Positions 9,642 through 18,490 of a stretch of DNA of 64,000 nt are shown piece by piece. The stretch's first letter is position 1, and the number at the start of each line of letters is the position of its first letter. Both the position numbers and the translations under genes were made by a program. The notes beneath the pieces are model-generated. The model made no database searches and had not been told where the DNA came from. It was given only the letters and a program-made list of their open reading frames with translations. Origin of the DNA: Streptomyces diastaticus subsp. diastaticus (lineage in GTDB: Bacteria; Actinomycetota; Actinomycetes; Streptomycetales; Streptomycetaceae); assembly GCF_011170125.1 (NCBI RefSeq), contig NZ_BLLN01000005.1:1488001-1552000 (forward strand), written 5' to 3'.

Positions 9642-10472
9642 TCACCGGTTCACAGGTGCCCGTTTCGTCGGGGTGGTTCTCTCACGGACCATCAGGGCGG
9701 CGCGCTTGCCGGGGAGGTCGACCTCGGTGTCGAGGCGGAAACCGGCGCGGCGGAAGGCGGCGACCGAGGGGGCGTTGCGCACGTCGGGCTCGGCGAGGAC
9801 GCGGCCGCAGCGGGGACGGTGGGCGAGGACCAGGCAGACCACGGCGCGCAGCAGCGCGGTGCCGACTCCGCGGCCCCGGTCCGCCGCGCCGCCGAGCAGC
9901 AGGTGGACGCCGGTGTCGTGGGGGCGGGCCGGGTAGTGGCGGGCCAGCGGGTCGAGGTCGGCGCGGTAGAGCTCCCAGTAGCTCATCGGGCGCCCGTCGA
10001 GCAGGCCGAGGCAGGGGACGCTGCGTCCGTCCCCTGCGAGCTGGGCGCGGACGTGGCGGGCGGTGGTGCCGGGCGGGCCCGCCAGTTCCCAGAAGGCGGC
10101 GACCGCCGGATCGTTCATCCAGGTGGTGAGCAGGGTGAGGTCGTCGGCGCGGGTGAGCGGGACGAGCCGGAATATCCCGAACGGGGTGGCCTCGGAGGCC
10201 CAGCGGCCGACCCGGTCGAGCAGGAGCCCGCCGTCACCGTGGCGGGACCCGGCCGGGTCGGTGGCCGGGACGCCGGGTCCGGCGGGCGCGAGGCCCCCGC
10301 CTGACCCGGCCGTTCCGGGGACGGCGCCCTCGGCCGCTCCCGTCCCGTGGGAGCCCGGTGGTCCGGCAGCCGCGCCGTACGCCCCCGGTGCGGGCGCCGG
10401 CCCGGGCACACCGGGGCGGGCCCGGGCCGTGGGCGTGGCGGGTCCGTGGGGCGTGGTGTCGGCTGGGGGCAC
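9642..10472 (-). CDS. GNAT acyltransferase of the IucB/RhbD type
   Basis: 276 residues. The first 85 or so are low-complexity Pro/Gly/Ala; the rest is an acetyltransferase domain of the siderophore group (Acetyltransf_8). Visible features are FRLVPLTRADDLTLLTTWMNDP at the domain start, MSYWELYRADLD, the acetyl-CoA loop GGAADRGRGVGTALLRAVV and the closing VAAFRRAGFRLDTEVDLPGKRAALMVRER. In aerobactin and rhizobactin such enzymes acylate an N-hydroxylated diamine; no hydroxylase is encoded here, so the acceptor is uncertain. The GTG at 10472 is preceded by GGAAGGAG at good spacing, which supports the long N-terminus. It lies 28 bases after the upstream synthetase. Confidence 0.88.
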   Translation of the reverse strand: MPPADTTPHGPATPTARARPGVPGPAPAPGAYGAAAGPPGSHGTGAAEGAVPGTAGSGGGLAPAGPGVPATDPAGSRHGDGGLLLDRVGRWASEATPFGIFRLVPLTRADDLTLLTTWMNDPAVAAFWELAGPPGTTARHVRAQLAGDGRSVPCLGLLDGRPMSYWELYRADLDPLARHYPARPHDTGVHLLLGGAADRGRGVGTALLRAVVCLVLAHRPRCGRVLAEPDVRNAPSVAAFRRAGFRLDTEVDLPGKRAALMVRERTTPTKRAPVNR

Positions 10473-10500
10473 GCGAAGCTCCTTCCGGGCGGGGCCGTGA

Positions 10501-12396
10501 TCAGGCCCCGGCGGTGTGCAGCGGATTGGCGATGGTGACGTAGACGGACTGGGTGTCGACCGGCCCGACGAGTTCGTCGAGGCCGTGCAGGCGGGTCATG
10601 AGGTTGGCCTTGCACCGCAGGGTCGGGGAGTCGAGGAGCAGGCCGGGCAGCGGCGAGACGGGCCCGGGGGCGGCGGCCTCGGCCGTGAGGAAGCGGCGCA
10701 GCACGGTCAGCAGCAGCCGCTCGTCGGCGAGGCGCTGGGAGCCGAAGGCACCGATCAGGCCGAGGATGTTGTTGATGCCGAGGTAGTAGGCGAACCGCTC
10801 GTCGGTGACCGCGTCGGCGACGAAGGTGTCGCTGGCCTCGCCCGCTCCGGGCAGCCGGGCCTGGAGGGTGTCGCGGTGCGAGGTCCGGAAGTAGTAGCCC
10901 TGGTTGTCGCGGTAGCGGCCGCCGGCGGGCCAGCCGTCGGTGTCGAGGAGGACCAGGGTGTTCTGCTGGTGGGCCTCCAGGGCGATCCCGGCGTGGCCGT
11001 CGAGCCACAGCACGGGGGCGACGACCTGCTGGAGGTAGCGGGTGAACCACTCGGCGGAGACGGCGCCGCGGGTGAGTCCGGTGCGCCGGGCGATGCCGGT
11101 GACCAGTTCGCCGAGGCGGGAGCGCATGGCGAGGCCGCCGCCGTGACGGGTGTCAGGTGTGGGGCGCGGCGAGACCAGTCCGGCGACGCAGGTGACGTCG
11201 TCCTCGGGGGTGAAGGGGTTGTCGCGGATCACCAGGTCGAGGCCGGCGACGGGCGTGCCGTCGGGCCCGTCGACGGCGAGCCACGCCGGGTCGCGCACGA
11301 TGTCGAAACCGGGGTGGGCGGCCTGCCACCGCGCGGCGAGGCCGGTCCGCAGCAGCCGGTGCACCTCGGCGCCCCGGGCCAGCTCCTTGCGGAGGTTCTC
11401 CCGGCGGGAGTTGGTGATGCGCAGGCCGAGCGAGAGCTTGAGCATGGCCGGGGCGTGCGGGCGGTAGACGGTGCGCACCGAGGAGGTGGGGTGCCAGGGT
11501 TCGCCGTGCGGCCCGAGGTCGCGCAGGGCCCCGGCGTCGAGGAGGGCGGCGGCCTCGGGACGGCGGCGCAGTTCGTCGATCTGCCAGGGGTGGACGGGCA
11601 GGGCGGCGCTGCCCTCGGGCAGCCGCAGGCCGGGCCCGGCGAGGCGGGCGGTGAGCCGCTCGGCCGGGACGGCGGCGCCGCCCTCGTACCATGCGGAGTC
11701 CTGGGCGAGGACCGAGCGGTCGACGGCGAGCCAGTGGAGGGGGAACGATCCGCCCAGTTCCGGTGAGTAGGCGCGCGCCTCCGCCTCGGTCAGCCCCTCG
11801 CGGCTCTTGGGGGTGGGATGCAGCGGGTGGCCCAGGACGAGGGACTGCTCGCCGGCGAGGAAGCGGTCCGGCTGCCGGCCGGTCCTGGTGCGACGGTCGG
11901 CGAGGAAGACGGCGGTGCGGCGCGCCGAGTCGCCGACCCGCTCCAGCAGGTCGCCGTCGCGGCCCGCGGTGGCCGACTCGCACTCCAGCAGGGCGGCGAC
12001 GGCGGCCACGTCGAGCAGGGGGGAGGCCCCGGCCGGGGCGTCCTCGCGCATCGGCGGCCCGAAGCGGTGCCAGCCCGCGGGCGACCAGTGCTGGACCGGG
12101 ACGAGCAGCGCGGTGCCGCTGGCCGGCAGCGGGATGCGCAGCACGCCGTGGGCCGGGCCGGGCGGGGAGGTCTCGCGGACCCAGCAGCGCAGCAGGTTCT
12201 CCAGCGCGGCGGCCTCGGCGGCGATCCGGGGGTCGGGGTGTTCCAGCAGGTCGGTGCCGCCGCCGGGGAAGTGGAGGGTGCCGACGCCGCCGGGCTGGCG
12301 GGGGACGGTCGCCCCGTCGGCCGGGATCTCGCGCGTGGCGGAGGTACCGCGCGGGGAGGGGTGGCGGCCGCCGTCGGGTGCGGGGGTGACGTTCAA
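10501..12396 (-). CDS. IucA/IucC-family NIS siderophore synthetase (type A-like)
   Basis: Second NIS synthetase of the cluster, 631 residues. Signatures: GHPLHPTPKSREGLT (nucleotide binding), LPVHPWQ, SSVRTV with KLSLGLRITNSRREN, and EAHQQNTLVLLDTDG. The GHP-HP-K-R-G and ITN-R pattern resembles IucA/RhbC enzymes, which make the first citryl-amine bond. The first 45 residues are extra low-complexity sequence. The start appears to be a TTG (12396) with GAGGAA at normal spacing; no ATG or GTG fits better. It lies between the aminotransferase (70 bases upstream) and the acyltransferase. Confidence 0.9.
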   Translation of the reverse strand: MNVTPAPDGGRHPSPRGTSATREIPADGATVPRQPGGVGTLHFPGGGTDLLEHPDPRIAAEAAALENLLRCWVRETSPPGPAHGVLRIPLPASGTALLVPVQHWSPAGWHRFGPPMREDAPAGASPLLDVAAVAALLECESATAGRDGDLLERVGDSARRTAVFLADRRTRTGRQPDRFLAGEQSLVLGHPLHPTPKSREGLTEAEARAYSPELGGSFPLHWLAVDRSVLAQDSAWYEGGAAVPAERLTARLAGPGLRLPEGSAALPVHPWQIDELRRRPEAAALLDAGALRDLGPHGEPWHPTSSVRTVYRPHAPAMLKLSLGLRITNSRRENLRKELARGAEVHRLLRTGLAARWQAAHPGFDIVRDPAWLAVDGPDGTPVAGLDLVIRDNPFTPEDDVTCVAGLVSPRPTPDTRHGGGLAMRSRLGELVTGIARRTGLTRGAVSAEWFTRYLQQVVAPVLWLDGHAGIALEAHQQNTLVLLDTDGWPAGGRYRDNQGYYFRTSHRDTLQARLPGAGEASDTFVADAVTDERFAYYLGINNILGLIGAFGSQRLADERLLLTVLRRFLTAEAAAPGPVSPLPGLLLDSPTLRCKANLMTRLHGLDELVGPVDTQSVYVTIANPLHTAGA

Positions 12397-12466
12397 GAGT
12401 GCTTCCTCGTGGGGTGGTGCGGATTCCGTGCGCCGGCCGGCGGAGCGGGGGCGGCGCAGGGTGGGG

Positions 12467-13825
12467 TCATCCGGAAAGGTTCTGGGCCGCGCCGGCGAGG
12501 GCGTCGGTCAGGCGGTCGAGCACCGCGTCGGCCTGCTCGTCGGTGAGGGTCAGCGGCGGCAGCAGGCGGACGACGGCACTGTGGCGTCCGCCCAGCTCGA
12601 CGATGAGGCCCCGGTCCAGGCAGGCGCGCTGCACGGCGGCGGCGATCCCGGGCGCGGGGGGCGGCGGCGTACCCGCGGCGGTGTCGGCCGTGGGGTCGAC
12701 CAGCTCGACGCCGATCATCAGGCCGAGGCCGCGCACGTCGCCGATGAAGGGGTACCCGGCGGCGAACTCGCGCAGCCGGCCGAGCAGGCGGGCGCCGAGG
12801 GTGGCGGCGCGGTCGGCGAGGCCGTTCTCCCGGACGTAGGCCAGGGTGGCGGCTCCGGCGGCCATGGCGAGCTGGTTGCCGCGGAAGGTGCCGGCGTGGG
12901 CGCCGGGCTCCCAGACGTCGAGGTCCTCGCGGTAGACCACGACGGCGAGCGGGAGACTGCCCCCGATGGCCTTGGAGAGGACCATCACGTCGGGGACGAT
13001 CCCGCTGTGGTCGACGCCCCAGAACCGCCCGGTGCGTCCGACGCCGGTCTGCACCTCGTCGGCGATCAGCGGGACGGAACGTTCTTCGGTGATCCGCCGG
13101 ATGCGGCGCAGCCAGGCGTCGGGGGCCGGGTTGACGCCGCCCTCGCCCTGCACCGGTTCGACCAGCAGGCAGGCGGCGTCGGGGATGCCGGACTTGGCGT
13201 CGTCGAGCAGCGACTCGGTCCAGCGGGCGGCGAGTTCGGCGCCCTGCTCGCCGCCGACGCCGAAGGGGCAGCGGTAGTCGTGGGGGAACGGCAGCCGGGT
13301 GACGCCTCCGTCGCGGGCGCCGCCGGAGGCGGCGAGGGCGCCCGCGGTCATGCCGTGGTAGGCGCCGGTGAAGGCGAGGACGCCGGGGCGGCCGGTGGCG
13401 GTGCGGGTGAGCGTTAGCGCGGCCTCGACGGCGTCGGTGCCGGCCGGCCCGCAGAACTGGACGCGGGCCCGGGAGGCGAGGGCCGGCGGCAGGGTCGCGA
13501 ACAGCTCGGTGGTGAAGGCGTCCTTGACCGGGGTGGCGAGGTCGAGCACGTGCAGCGGGGCGCCGGAGTCGAGGACCTTGCGGACGGCCTCCAGGACCAC
13601 GGGGTGGTTGTGGCCGAGCGCGAGGGTGCCGGCGCCGGAGAGGCAGTCGAGGTAGCGGCGGCCGTCGGCGCCCTCGATCGTCACGCCGCGGGCGCGGACG
13701 GGGACGATCGGCAGGGAGCGCGCATAGGTGCGCGCGGCCGACTCCCTCGATGCCTGGCGGCGCAGGATGCCCAGGTGCGCGGTGGTCGCGGTGGCGGGCC
13801 CCGGGGCTTGCTCGGTCACGGCCAC
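12467..13825 (-). CDS. Diaminobutyrate-2-oxoglutarate aminotransferase (siderophore-associated)
   Basis: Class III PLP-dependent aminotransferase of 452 residues. It probably makes L-2,4-diaminobutyrate from aspartate semialdehyde, as RhbA, Dat and EctB do. Visible: RRYLDCLSGAGTLALGHNHP near the start, GPAGTDAVEAAL (cofactor loop), LIADEVQTGVGRTG with the PLP-binding Asp, and the Schiff-base lysine in VMVLSKAIGGSLPL. I start at the GTG at 13825 with GGAGG ten bases upstream; a second GTG two codons later is possible. It is the first gene of the siderophore set and is divergent from a lipoprotein protease. Its presence points to a diaminobutyrate-containing, citrate-type siderophore. Confidence 0.9.
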   Translation of the reverse strand: MAVTEQAPGPATATTAHLGILRRQASRESAARTYARSLPIVPVRARGVTIEGADGRRYLDCLSGAGTLALGHNHPVVLEAVRKVLDSGAPLHVLDLATPVKDAFTTELFATLPPALASRARVQFCGPAGTDAVEAALTLTRTATGRPGVLAFTGAYHGMTAGALAASGGARDGGVTRLPFPHDYRCPFGVGGEQGAELAARWTESLLDDAKSGIPDAACLLVEPVQGEGGVNPAPDAWLRRIRRITEERSVPLIADEVQTGVGRTGRFWGVDHSGIVPDVMVLSKAIGGSLPLAVVVYREDLDVWEPGAHAGTFRGNQLAMAAGAATLAYVRENGLADRAATLGARLLGRLREFAAGYPFIGDVRGLGLMIGVELVDPTADTAAGTPPPPAPGIAAAVQRACLDRGLIVELGGRHSAVVRLLPPLTLTDEQADAVLDRLTDALAGAAQNLSG

Positions 13826-14086
13826 AGGTGGGGTTCCTCCCGTGCTAGCAGGGTGCGTCGTGCGGTGGTTCCGCGCACGGCGCGGGCCCCCCGCACCTAT
13901 CAACGACCGTGTGGCGAAAGGAGCACGGGGGCGGACAAGATCCTTCGGTGCCGCCGTCCCGCGCGGCCCCGTGACGGAACCGTTGCCGCCCCGTGGATCG
14001 TCTCCCGGGTCACCCGCATAGTCTGAGGGGCCACAACCCGCCGCCCGCCAGGGCGGATTCACGTCCGAATCCAGGGGGAATCCGAC
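13826..14086. promoter_or_regulatory. Divergent promoter region, siderophore genes / protease
   Basis: 261 bases between divergent genes. I searched by eye for the actinobacterial iron box (TTAGG-type inverted repeat) and found none on either strand. There is no clear -35/-10 pair. Confidence 0.5.
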
Positions 14087-15301
14087 ATGCGACCCATACG
14101 CCCACTTCGCGCCGGACGCCGGAGGGGGACGCGCGGCCGGGCCGGCGCCTCCGCGGTGGCCCTCTGTGCGGCGCTGGCGCTGACCGCCACCGCCTGCGGC
14201 CCCGAGGACGACAACGCCGGGGGTGACCCGTCGGTCTCGGCCTCCGCGGAGTCCGACGGCAAGATCCGCATCCCGGACGGCCTCAAGGAGCGGCTCAAGG
14301 AACACGGCCTGGATCTGGACGAGTGGAGGGACGGTGCCTGGAAGGACTGGTCGCGGGACGACTGGCTGCGGGAGGCCGAGGACTTCATCAACCCGGTCAT
14401 CGAGGACCTGTGGGACCCGGACCGGATGCGCGAGGCGGACGACCCGACCGAGCAGGAGGTCGACGAGGAGGACATCTCCGGCGACCAGGGGGTGACCGAC
14501 CCGACACCCGCGCCGGTGGACGCCACGGCGGTGAACGCCGGGTACCACGACCAGGCGCCGGAGGCGGGCAAGCTCCTCTTCGACGGCCCCAAGGGCTCGA
14601 TGGTCTGCTCGGCCACCGTCATCGCCGACCCGGCCAACCCCGGCAGGTCCAACCTCGTGTGGACCGCCGGGCACTGCGTCCACGCGGGCAAGGAGGGCGG
14701 CTGGTACCGCAACATCATCTTCGTCCCCTCCTACAACGACGGCGCGCTCTCGGCCGAGCAGCTCCAGAACGCCACCCAGGAGCAGGTCGCCCCGTACGGC
14801 GTCTGGTGGAGCGACTGGGCGCAGACCTCGGACCAGTGGATCGAGCAGGGCGGCCAGACCGGCGGTGACGGCGCGTCGTACGACTTCGCGGTGCTGCACG
14901 TGACGCCGCAGGACGGCGGGGGCAAGTCGCTGGAGGAGACCGTCGGTTCGGCGCTGCCGGTCAACTTCAACGCGCCGGCGGCGGACCGGGTGGGCACCGT
15001 GACGGCGACCGGCTACCCGGCGGCGCCGCCGTTCGACGGCCAGAGGATGTTCCAGTGCGCGGACGAGCCGGGCCGCCTCTCGGTCACCGCGAACGACCCG
15101 ACGATGCACCGGATCGGCTGCACGATGACGGGCGGCTCCTCCGGCGGCGGCTGGGTCGCCGAGGGCGCCGACGGCAAGCCGGCGCTGGTCTCCAACACCT
15201 CCATAGGCCCGGTGAACGCCGGATGGCTGGCCGGCCCCCGGCTGGGCAAGGAGGCCGAGGGCATCTACACGGCGGTCAGCAAGAAGTTCGCCGGCAAGTG
15301 A
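14087..15301 (+). CDS. Secreted lipoprotein serine protease (trypsin-like fold), copy 1
   Basis: 404 residues. The N-terminus has twin arginines, a hydrophobic core and the lipobox LTATAC, so it is exported and probably lipid-anchored to the outer membrane face. After a Trp-rich acidic segment (WKDWSRDDWLREAEDFINP, about residues 85-105) comes a chymotrypsin-like domain. It contains WTAGHCVHAGKEGG with the catalytic His near residue 194, YDFAVLHV with the candidate Asp, and GCTMTGGSSGGGW with the candidate Ser near residue 350. GSSGG replaces the common GDSGG, as in glutamyl-endopeptidase relatives. The substrate is unknown. A close paralogue follows in tandem, and a hairpin terminator lies just after the stop, so each copy probably has its own transcript. 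Confidence 0.85.
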   Translation: MRPIRPLRAGRRRGTRGRAGASAVALCAALALTATACGPEDDNAGGDPSVSASAESDGKIRIPDGLKERLKEHGLDLDEWRDGAWKDWSRDDWLREAEDFINPVIEDLWDPDRMREADDPTEQEVDEEDISGDQGVTDPTPAPVDATAVNAGYHDQAPEAGKLLFDGPKGSMVCSATVIADPANPGRSNLVWTAGHCVHAGKEGGWYRNIIFVPSYNDGALSAEQLQNATQEQVAPYGVWWSDWAQTSDQWIEQGGQTGGDGASYDFAVLHVTPQDGGGKSLEETVGSALPVNFNAPAADRVGTVTATGYPAAPPFDGQRMFQCADEPGRLSVTANDPTMHRIGCTMTGGSSGGGWVAEGADGKPALVSNTSIGPVNAGWLAGPRLGKEAEGIYTAVSKKFAGK

Positions 15302-15305
15302 CGTC

Positions 15306-15338
15306 GCGGGTGCCCGGGGCAGCGCCCCGGGCACCCGC
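15306..15338 (+). terminator. Terminator after protease copy 1
   Basis: Perfect 15-bp stem (GCGGGTGCCCGGGGC and complement) with a 3-base loop, five bases past the stop codon. Confidence 0.8.
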
Positions 15339-15482
15339 CCGCTCCGGGTCCCCCTCCCGCGCGTGACGGCGCCACGCCCGGAGCTTTCCATATGACACGT
15401 ACATGACATCTACACGCGGCGGGGGCCGTCCCGCGTCCCGGACACGGGCGCTCCCCGCCGCACACGGGGGTACCACCACACC

Positions 15483-16658
15483 ATGCGTTCCCTGCGCGGG
15501 CCCTGGCGCCCGCTGCTCGCCGCCGGACTCACCACCGCGCTCGCCCTCGGCCTCACCGCCTGCGACGGCGACACGCCGGCGGGCGGGGCCAGGCCCGCCG
15601 CCGGCGGTAAGGAGACCGGCGACCACGGCGGGGCCGGCGCCGAGGACCTCGCCGGCCGGCTCGAGGAGTACGGCATCGACGCCGACCGGTGGAAGGAGGG
15701 CGCCTGGAAGGACTGGTCGCGGGACGACTGGCTGCGGGAGGCCGGGGACTTCGTCAACCCGGTGATCAAGGGGTTGTGGAAGCCCGGGCGGATGCGTGAC
15801 GCCGAGGACCCCGGCAGGACCGTCACCACCAAGGACACCGCCGCCGGCCGGGGCGGCAGCGACCCCGCGCCGCGTGCCGTGCCCGCCGAACGGGAGAAGA
15901 CGCCGTACCACGACCACGCGGCCCCGGTCGGCAAGGTCTTCTTCGACGCCCCCACCGGGCCGATGGTCTGCTCCGCCACCGTGGTCAAGGACCCGCGCAA
16001 CCCGGGGAGGTCCAACCTCGTGTGGACCGCCGGGCACTGCGTCCACGCGGGCAAGGAGGGCGGCTGGTACCGCAACATCGCCTTCGTCCCCTCCTACAAC
16101 GACCTCGGCAAGGACGCCGCGGGCCTCGCCGCCGCCGCGCCCCACGAGTCCGCCCCGTACGGCATCTGGTGGGCGGACTGGGCCGCCACCTCCAACGAGT
16201 GGATCGGCCAGGGCGCCGGATCGGGCGGCGGGGGCGCCCCGTACGACTACGCGGTGCTGCACGTGCGGCCGGAGAGCGGCGCCAGGTCGCTGGAGGAGAC
16301 CGTCGGCAACGCCCTGGAGGTCGACTTCCGCGCCCCCGGCACGGAGCGCCTGGGCACGCTGGGTGCCTGGGGGTACCCGGCGGGGCCGCCCTACGACGGC
16401 CTGCTGATGCACCGGTGCGCGGACCGGCCCGGCCGCCTCTCGCCGGCGCCGGGGCAGCCGAGCATGTACCGCATCGGCTGCACGATGACCGGCGGTTCCT
16501 CGGGCGGCGGCTGGTTCCGGCGGGACGGCGGAAAGACCCTGCTGGTCTCCAACACCTCCATCGGCCCGGCCGACAACACCTGGCTCGCCGGGCCCCAGTT
16601 GGGCCGCCAGGCCGAGCGGCTCCTCGACATGATGAGCCGGCAGTACGGCGGGAGCTGA
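15483..16658 (+). CDS. Secreted lipoprotein serine protease (trypsin-like fold), copy 2
   Basis: 391 residues, a tandem paralogue of the preceding gene. It has a signal peptide with lipobox LTAC, the same Trp-rich segment (WKDWSRDDWLREAGDFVNP), WTAGHCVHAGKEGG with the catalytic His, YDYAVLHV, and IGCTMTGGSSGGGW with the candidate Ser. The signal region and the linker after the Trp-rich segment differ most from copy 1, while the catalytic core is very similar. That pattern fits duplication followed by divergence of the surface-exposed linker. The start is an ATG 181 bases after copy 1. A long bidirectional hairpin separates it from convergent hflX. Confidence 0.85.
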   Translation: MRSLRGPWRPLLAAGLTTALALGLTACDGDTPAGGARPAAGGKETGDHGGAGAEDLAGRLEEYGIDADRWKEGAWKDWSRDDWLREAGDFVNPVIKGLWKPGRMRDAEDPGRTVTTKDTAAGRGGSDPAPRAVPAEREKTPYHDHAAPVGKVFFDAPTGPMVCSATVVKDPRNPGRSNLVWTAGHCVHAGKEGGWYRNIAFVPSYNDLGKDAAGLAAAAPHESAPYGIWWADWAATSNEWIGQGAGSGGGGAPYDYAVLHVRPESGARSLEETVGNALEVDFRAPGTERLGTLGAWGYPAGPPYDGLLMHRCADRPGRLSPAPGQPSMYRIGCTMTGGSSGGGWFRRDGGKTLLVSNTSIGPADNTWLAGPQLGRQAERLLDMMSRQYGGS

Positions 16659-16670
16659 CCCGCCGGCGGA

Positions 16671-16731
16671 CACGGCGAAGGCCCGCCCCCGCGCCGCGGA
16701 GTCGCGGTGCGGGGGCGGGCCCTTCGCCGTG
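16671..16731. terminator. Bidirectional terminator between protease copy 2 and hflX
   Basis: Long inverted repeat: CACGGCGAAGG and GCCCGCCCCCGC on the left pair with their complements on the right, nearly perfect over about 28 bp. It lies between two convergent stop codons. Confidence 0.85.
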
Positions 16732-16753
16732 CGGCCGCCCGGGCGGCCCCGGC

Positions 16754-18283
16754 TCAGCTCCTGGCGAGCACGAACGTCGAGAGTTCGGCCGCCAGTTCCT
16801 CGTGGACACGCACCTTCAGCAGGGTGCCCTCGGCGGTGTGCTCCTCGGAGAGGATCTCGCCCTCGGCGTGCGCCCGGGCGACCACCTGGCCCTGCGTGTA
16901 CGGGACCAGCGCCTCCAGCTCGACCGCGGGGCGGGGCAGGATCTCGTCGATCAGTTCGAGCAGCTCCGCGATGCCCGCGCCGGTCCGCGCCGACACCGCG
17001 ACGGCGTGCTTCTCGACCCGCAGCAGCCGCTGGAGGACCAGCGGGTCCGCGGCGTCCGCCTTGTTGACCACCACGATCTCCGGCACGTCCACCGCGCCGA
17101 CGTCACGGATGACCTCGCGGACCGCGGCCAGCTGCTCCTCCGGGGCGGGGTGCGCGCCGTCCACCACGTGGAGGATCAGGTCGGAGTCACCGACCTCCTC
17201 CATGGTGGAACGGAACGCCTCGACCAGGTGGTGCGGCAGGTGCCGGACGAAGCCGACGGTGTCCGCGAGGGTGTAGACCCGTCCGCCCGGGGTCTCCGCG
17301 CGGCGGACCGTCGGGTCCAACGTGGCGAACAGGGCGTTCTCCACCAGGACTCCGGCGCCGGTGAGGCGGTTGAGGAGGGAGGACTTGCCGGCGTTGGTGT
17401 AACCGGCGATGGCCACCGAGGGGACCTTGTTGCGCCGGCGTTCCTGACGCTTGAGCTCGCGGCCGGTCTTCATCGCCGCGATCTCCCGGCGCATCTTCGC
17501 CATCTTCTCGCGGATGCGCCGCCGGTCCGTCTCGATCTTGGTCTCACCGGGACCACGGGTGGCCATGCCGCCGCCCCCGCTGGTGCCGCCGCCGCCCATC
17601 TGCCGGGAGAGCGACTGGCCCCAGCCGCGCAGCCTCGGCAGCATGTACTGCATCTGGGCCAGCGAGACCTGCGCCTTGCCCTCCCGGGACTTCGCGTGCT
17701 GGGCGAAGATGTCGAGGATCAGGGCGGTCCGGTCGACCACCTTGACCTTGACGACGTCCTCCAGGTGGATGAGCTGGCCGGGGCTCAGCTCACCGTCGCA
17801 GACCACGGTGTCGGCACCGGACTCGCGGACGATGTCGTACAGCTCCTGGGCCTTGCCGGAACCGATGTAGGTCGCCGGGTCCGGCTTGTCGCGGCGCTGC
17901 ACGACCCCGTCGAGGACGAGGGCGCCGGCGGTCTCCGCGAGGGCCGCCAGCTCGGCCAGGGAGCGGTCGGCGTCCTCGGCCGTGCCGGAGGTCCAGACGC
18001 CGACGAGGACGACCCGCTCCAGCCGCAGCTGGCGGTACTCGACCTCGGTGACGTCCTCCAGCTCGGTGGAGAGACCCGCCACCCGGCGCAGGGCCGCCCG
18101 GTCGGACCGGTCGTACTGCTCGCCGTCCCGCTCACCGTCGACGGTGTGGCTCCAGGCGACGTCCTCTTCCATCAGGGCATCGGCCCGAAGATTCTCGGCG
18201 TGCGGCTCGGCGGCGGGGCCGGCCGCGTCGTGCGGGTGCTGCATGTCGTGCACGTCCTGGGAAGGGGAGGAAGAGGAGGTCAT
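16754..18283 (-). CDS. hflX: Ribosome-associated GTPase HflX
   Basis: GTPase that binds the 50S subunit and rescues or splits stalled ribosomes. 509 residues: an HflX N-terminal domain (ERVVLVGVWTSG, then the GSGKAQEL segment), a Gly-rich linker (MGGGGTSGGGGMATRGPGE), and a G domain with G1 GYTNAGKSS, G3 DTVGFVRHLPHHL and G4 NKAD. I start at the ATG at 18283, which gives the acidic N-terminus common in streptomycetes; an upstream start would add an unlikely Arg/Pro-rich stretch. Upstream on the same strand, 207 bases away, is the M1 peptidase gene. Confidence 0.95.
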   Translation of the reverse strand: MTSSSSPSQDVHDMQHPHDAAGPAAEPHAENLRADALMEEDVAWSHTVDGERDGEQYDRSDRAALRRVAGLSTELEDVTEVEYRQLRLERVVLVGVWTSGTAEDADRSLAELAALAETAGALVLDGVVQRRDKPDPATYIGSGKAQELYDIVRESGADTVVCDGELSPGQLIHLEDVVKVKVVDRTALILDIFAQHAKSREGKAQVSLAQMQYMLPRLRGWGQSLSRQMGGGGTSGGGGMATRGPGETKIETDRRRIREKMAKMRREIAAMKTGRELKRQERRRNKVPSVAIAGYTNAGKSSLLNRLTGAGVLVENALFATLDPTVRRAETPGGRVYTLADTVGFVRHLPHHLVEAFRSTMEEVGDSDLILHVVDGAHPAPEEQLAAVREVIRDVGAVDVPEIVVVNKADAADPLVLQRLLRVEKHAVAVSARTGAGIAELLELIDEILPRPAVELEALVPYTQGQVVARAHAEGEILSEEHTAEGTLLKVRVHEELAAELSTFVLARS

Positions 18284-18490
18284 TGGGTCCTTACGTCGAT
18301 CCGATGGGAGGCGCGCCCGGCCGCTCGGCCGGAAGGACGCCTTGTGTGTCCCAACGCACGGGGGGCCCGGGAGATTCCCGCCGCCCCGCTCCGTCGCGAC
18401 GTCCCGATGGTCCCACCCGCGCGGGCGTTCCGTCATCCGACTTTCCCGTGCGCGTCCGGGTGGTTCCCCGGGCGGCGCGGGCCGGGCCGC

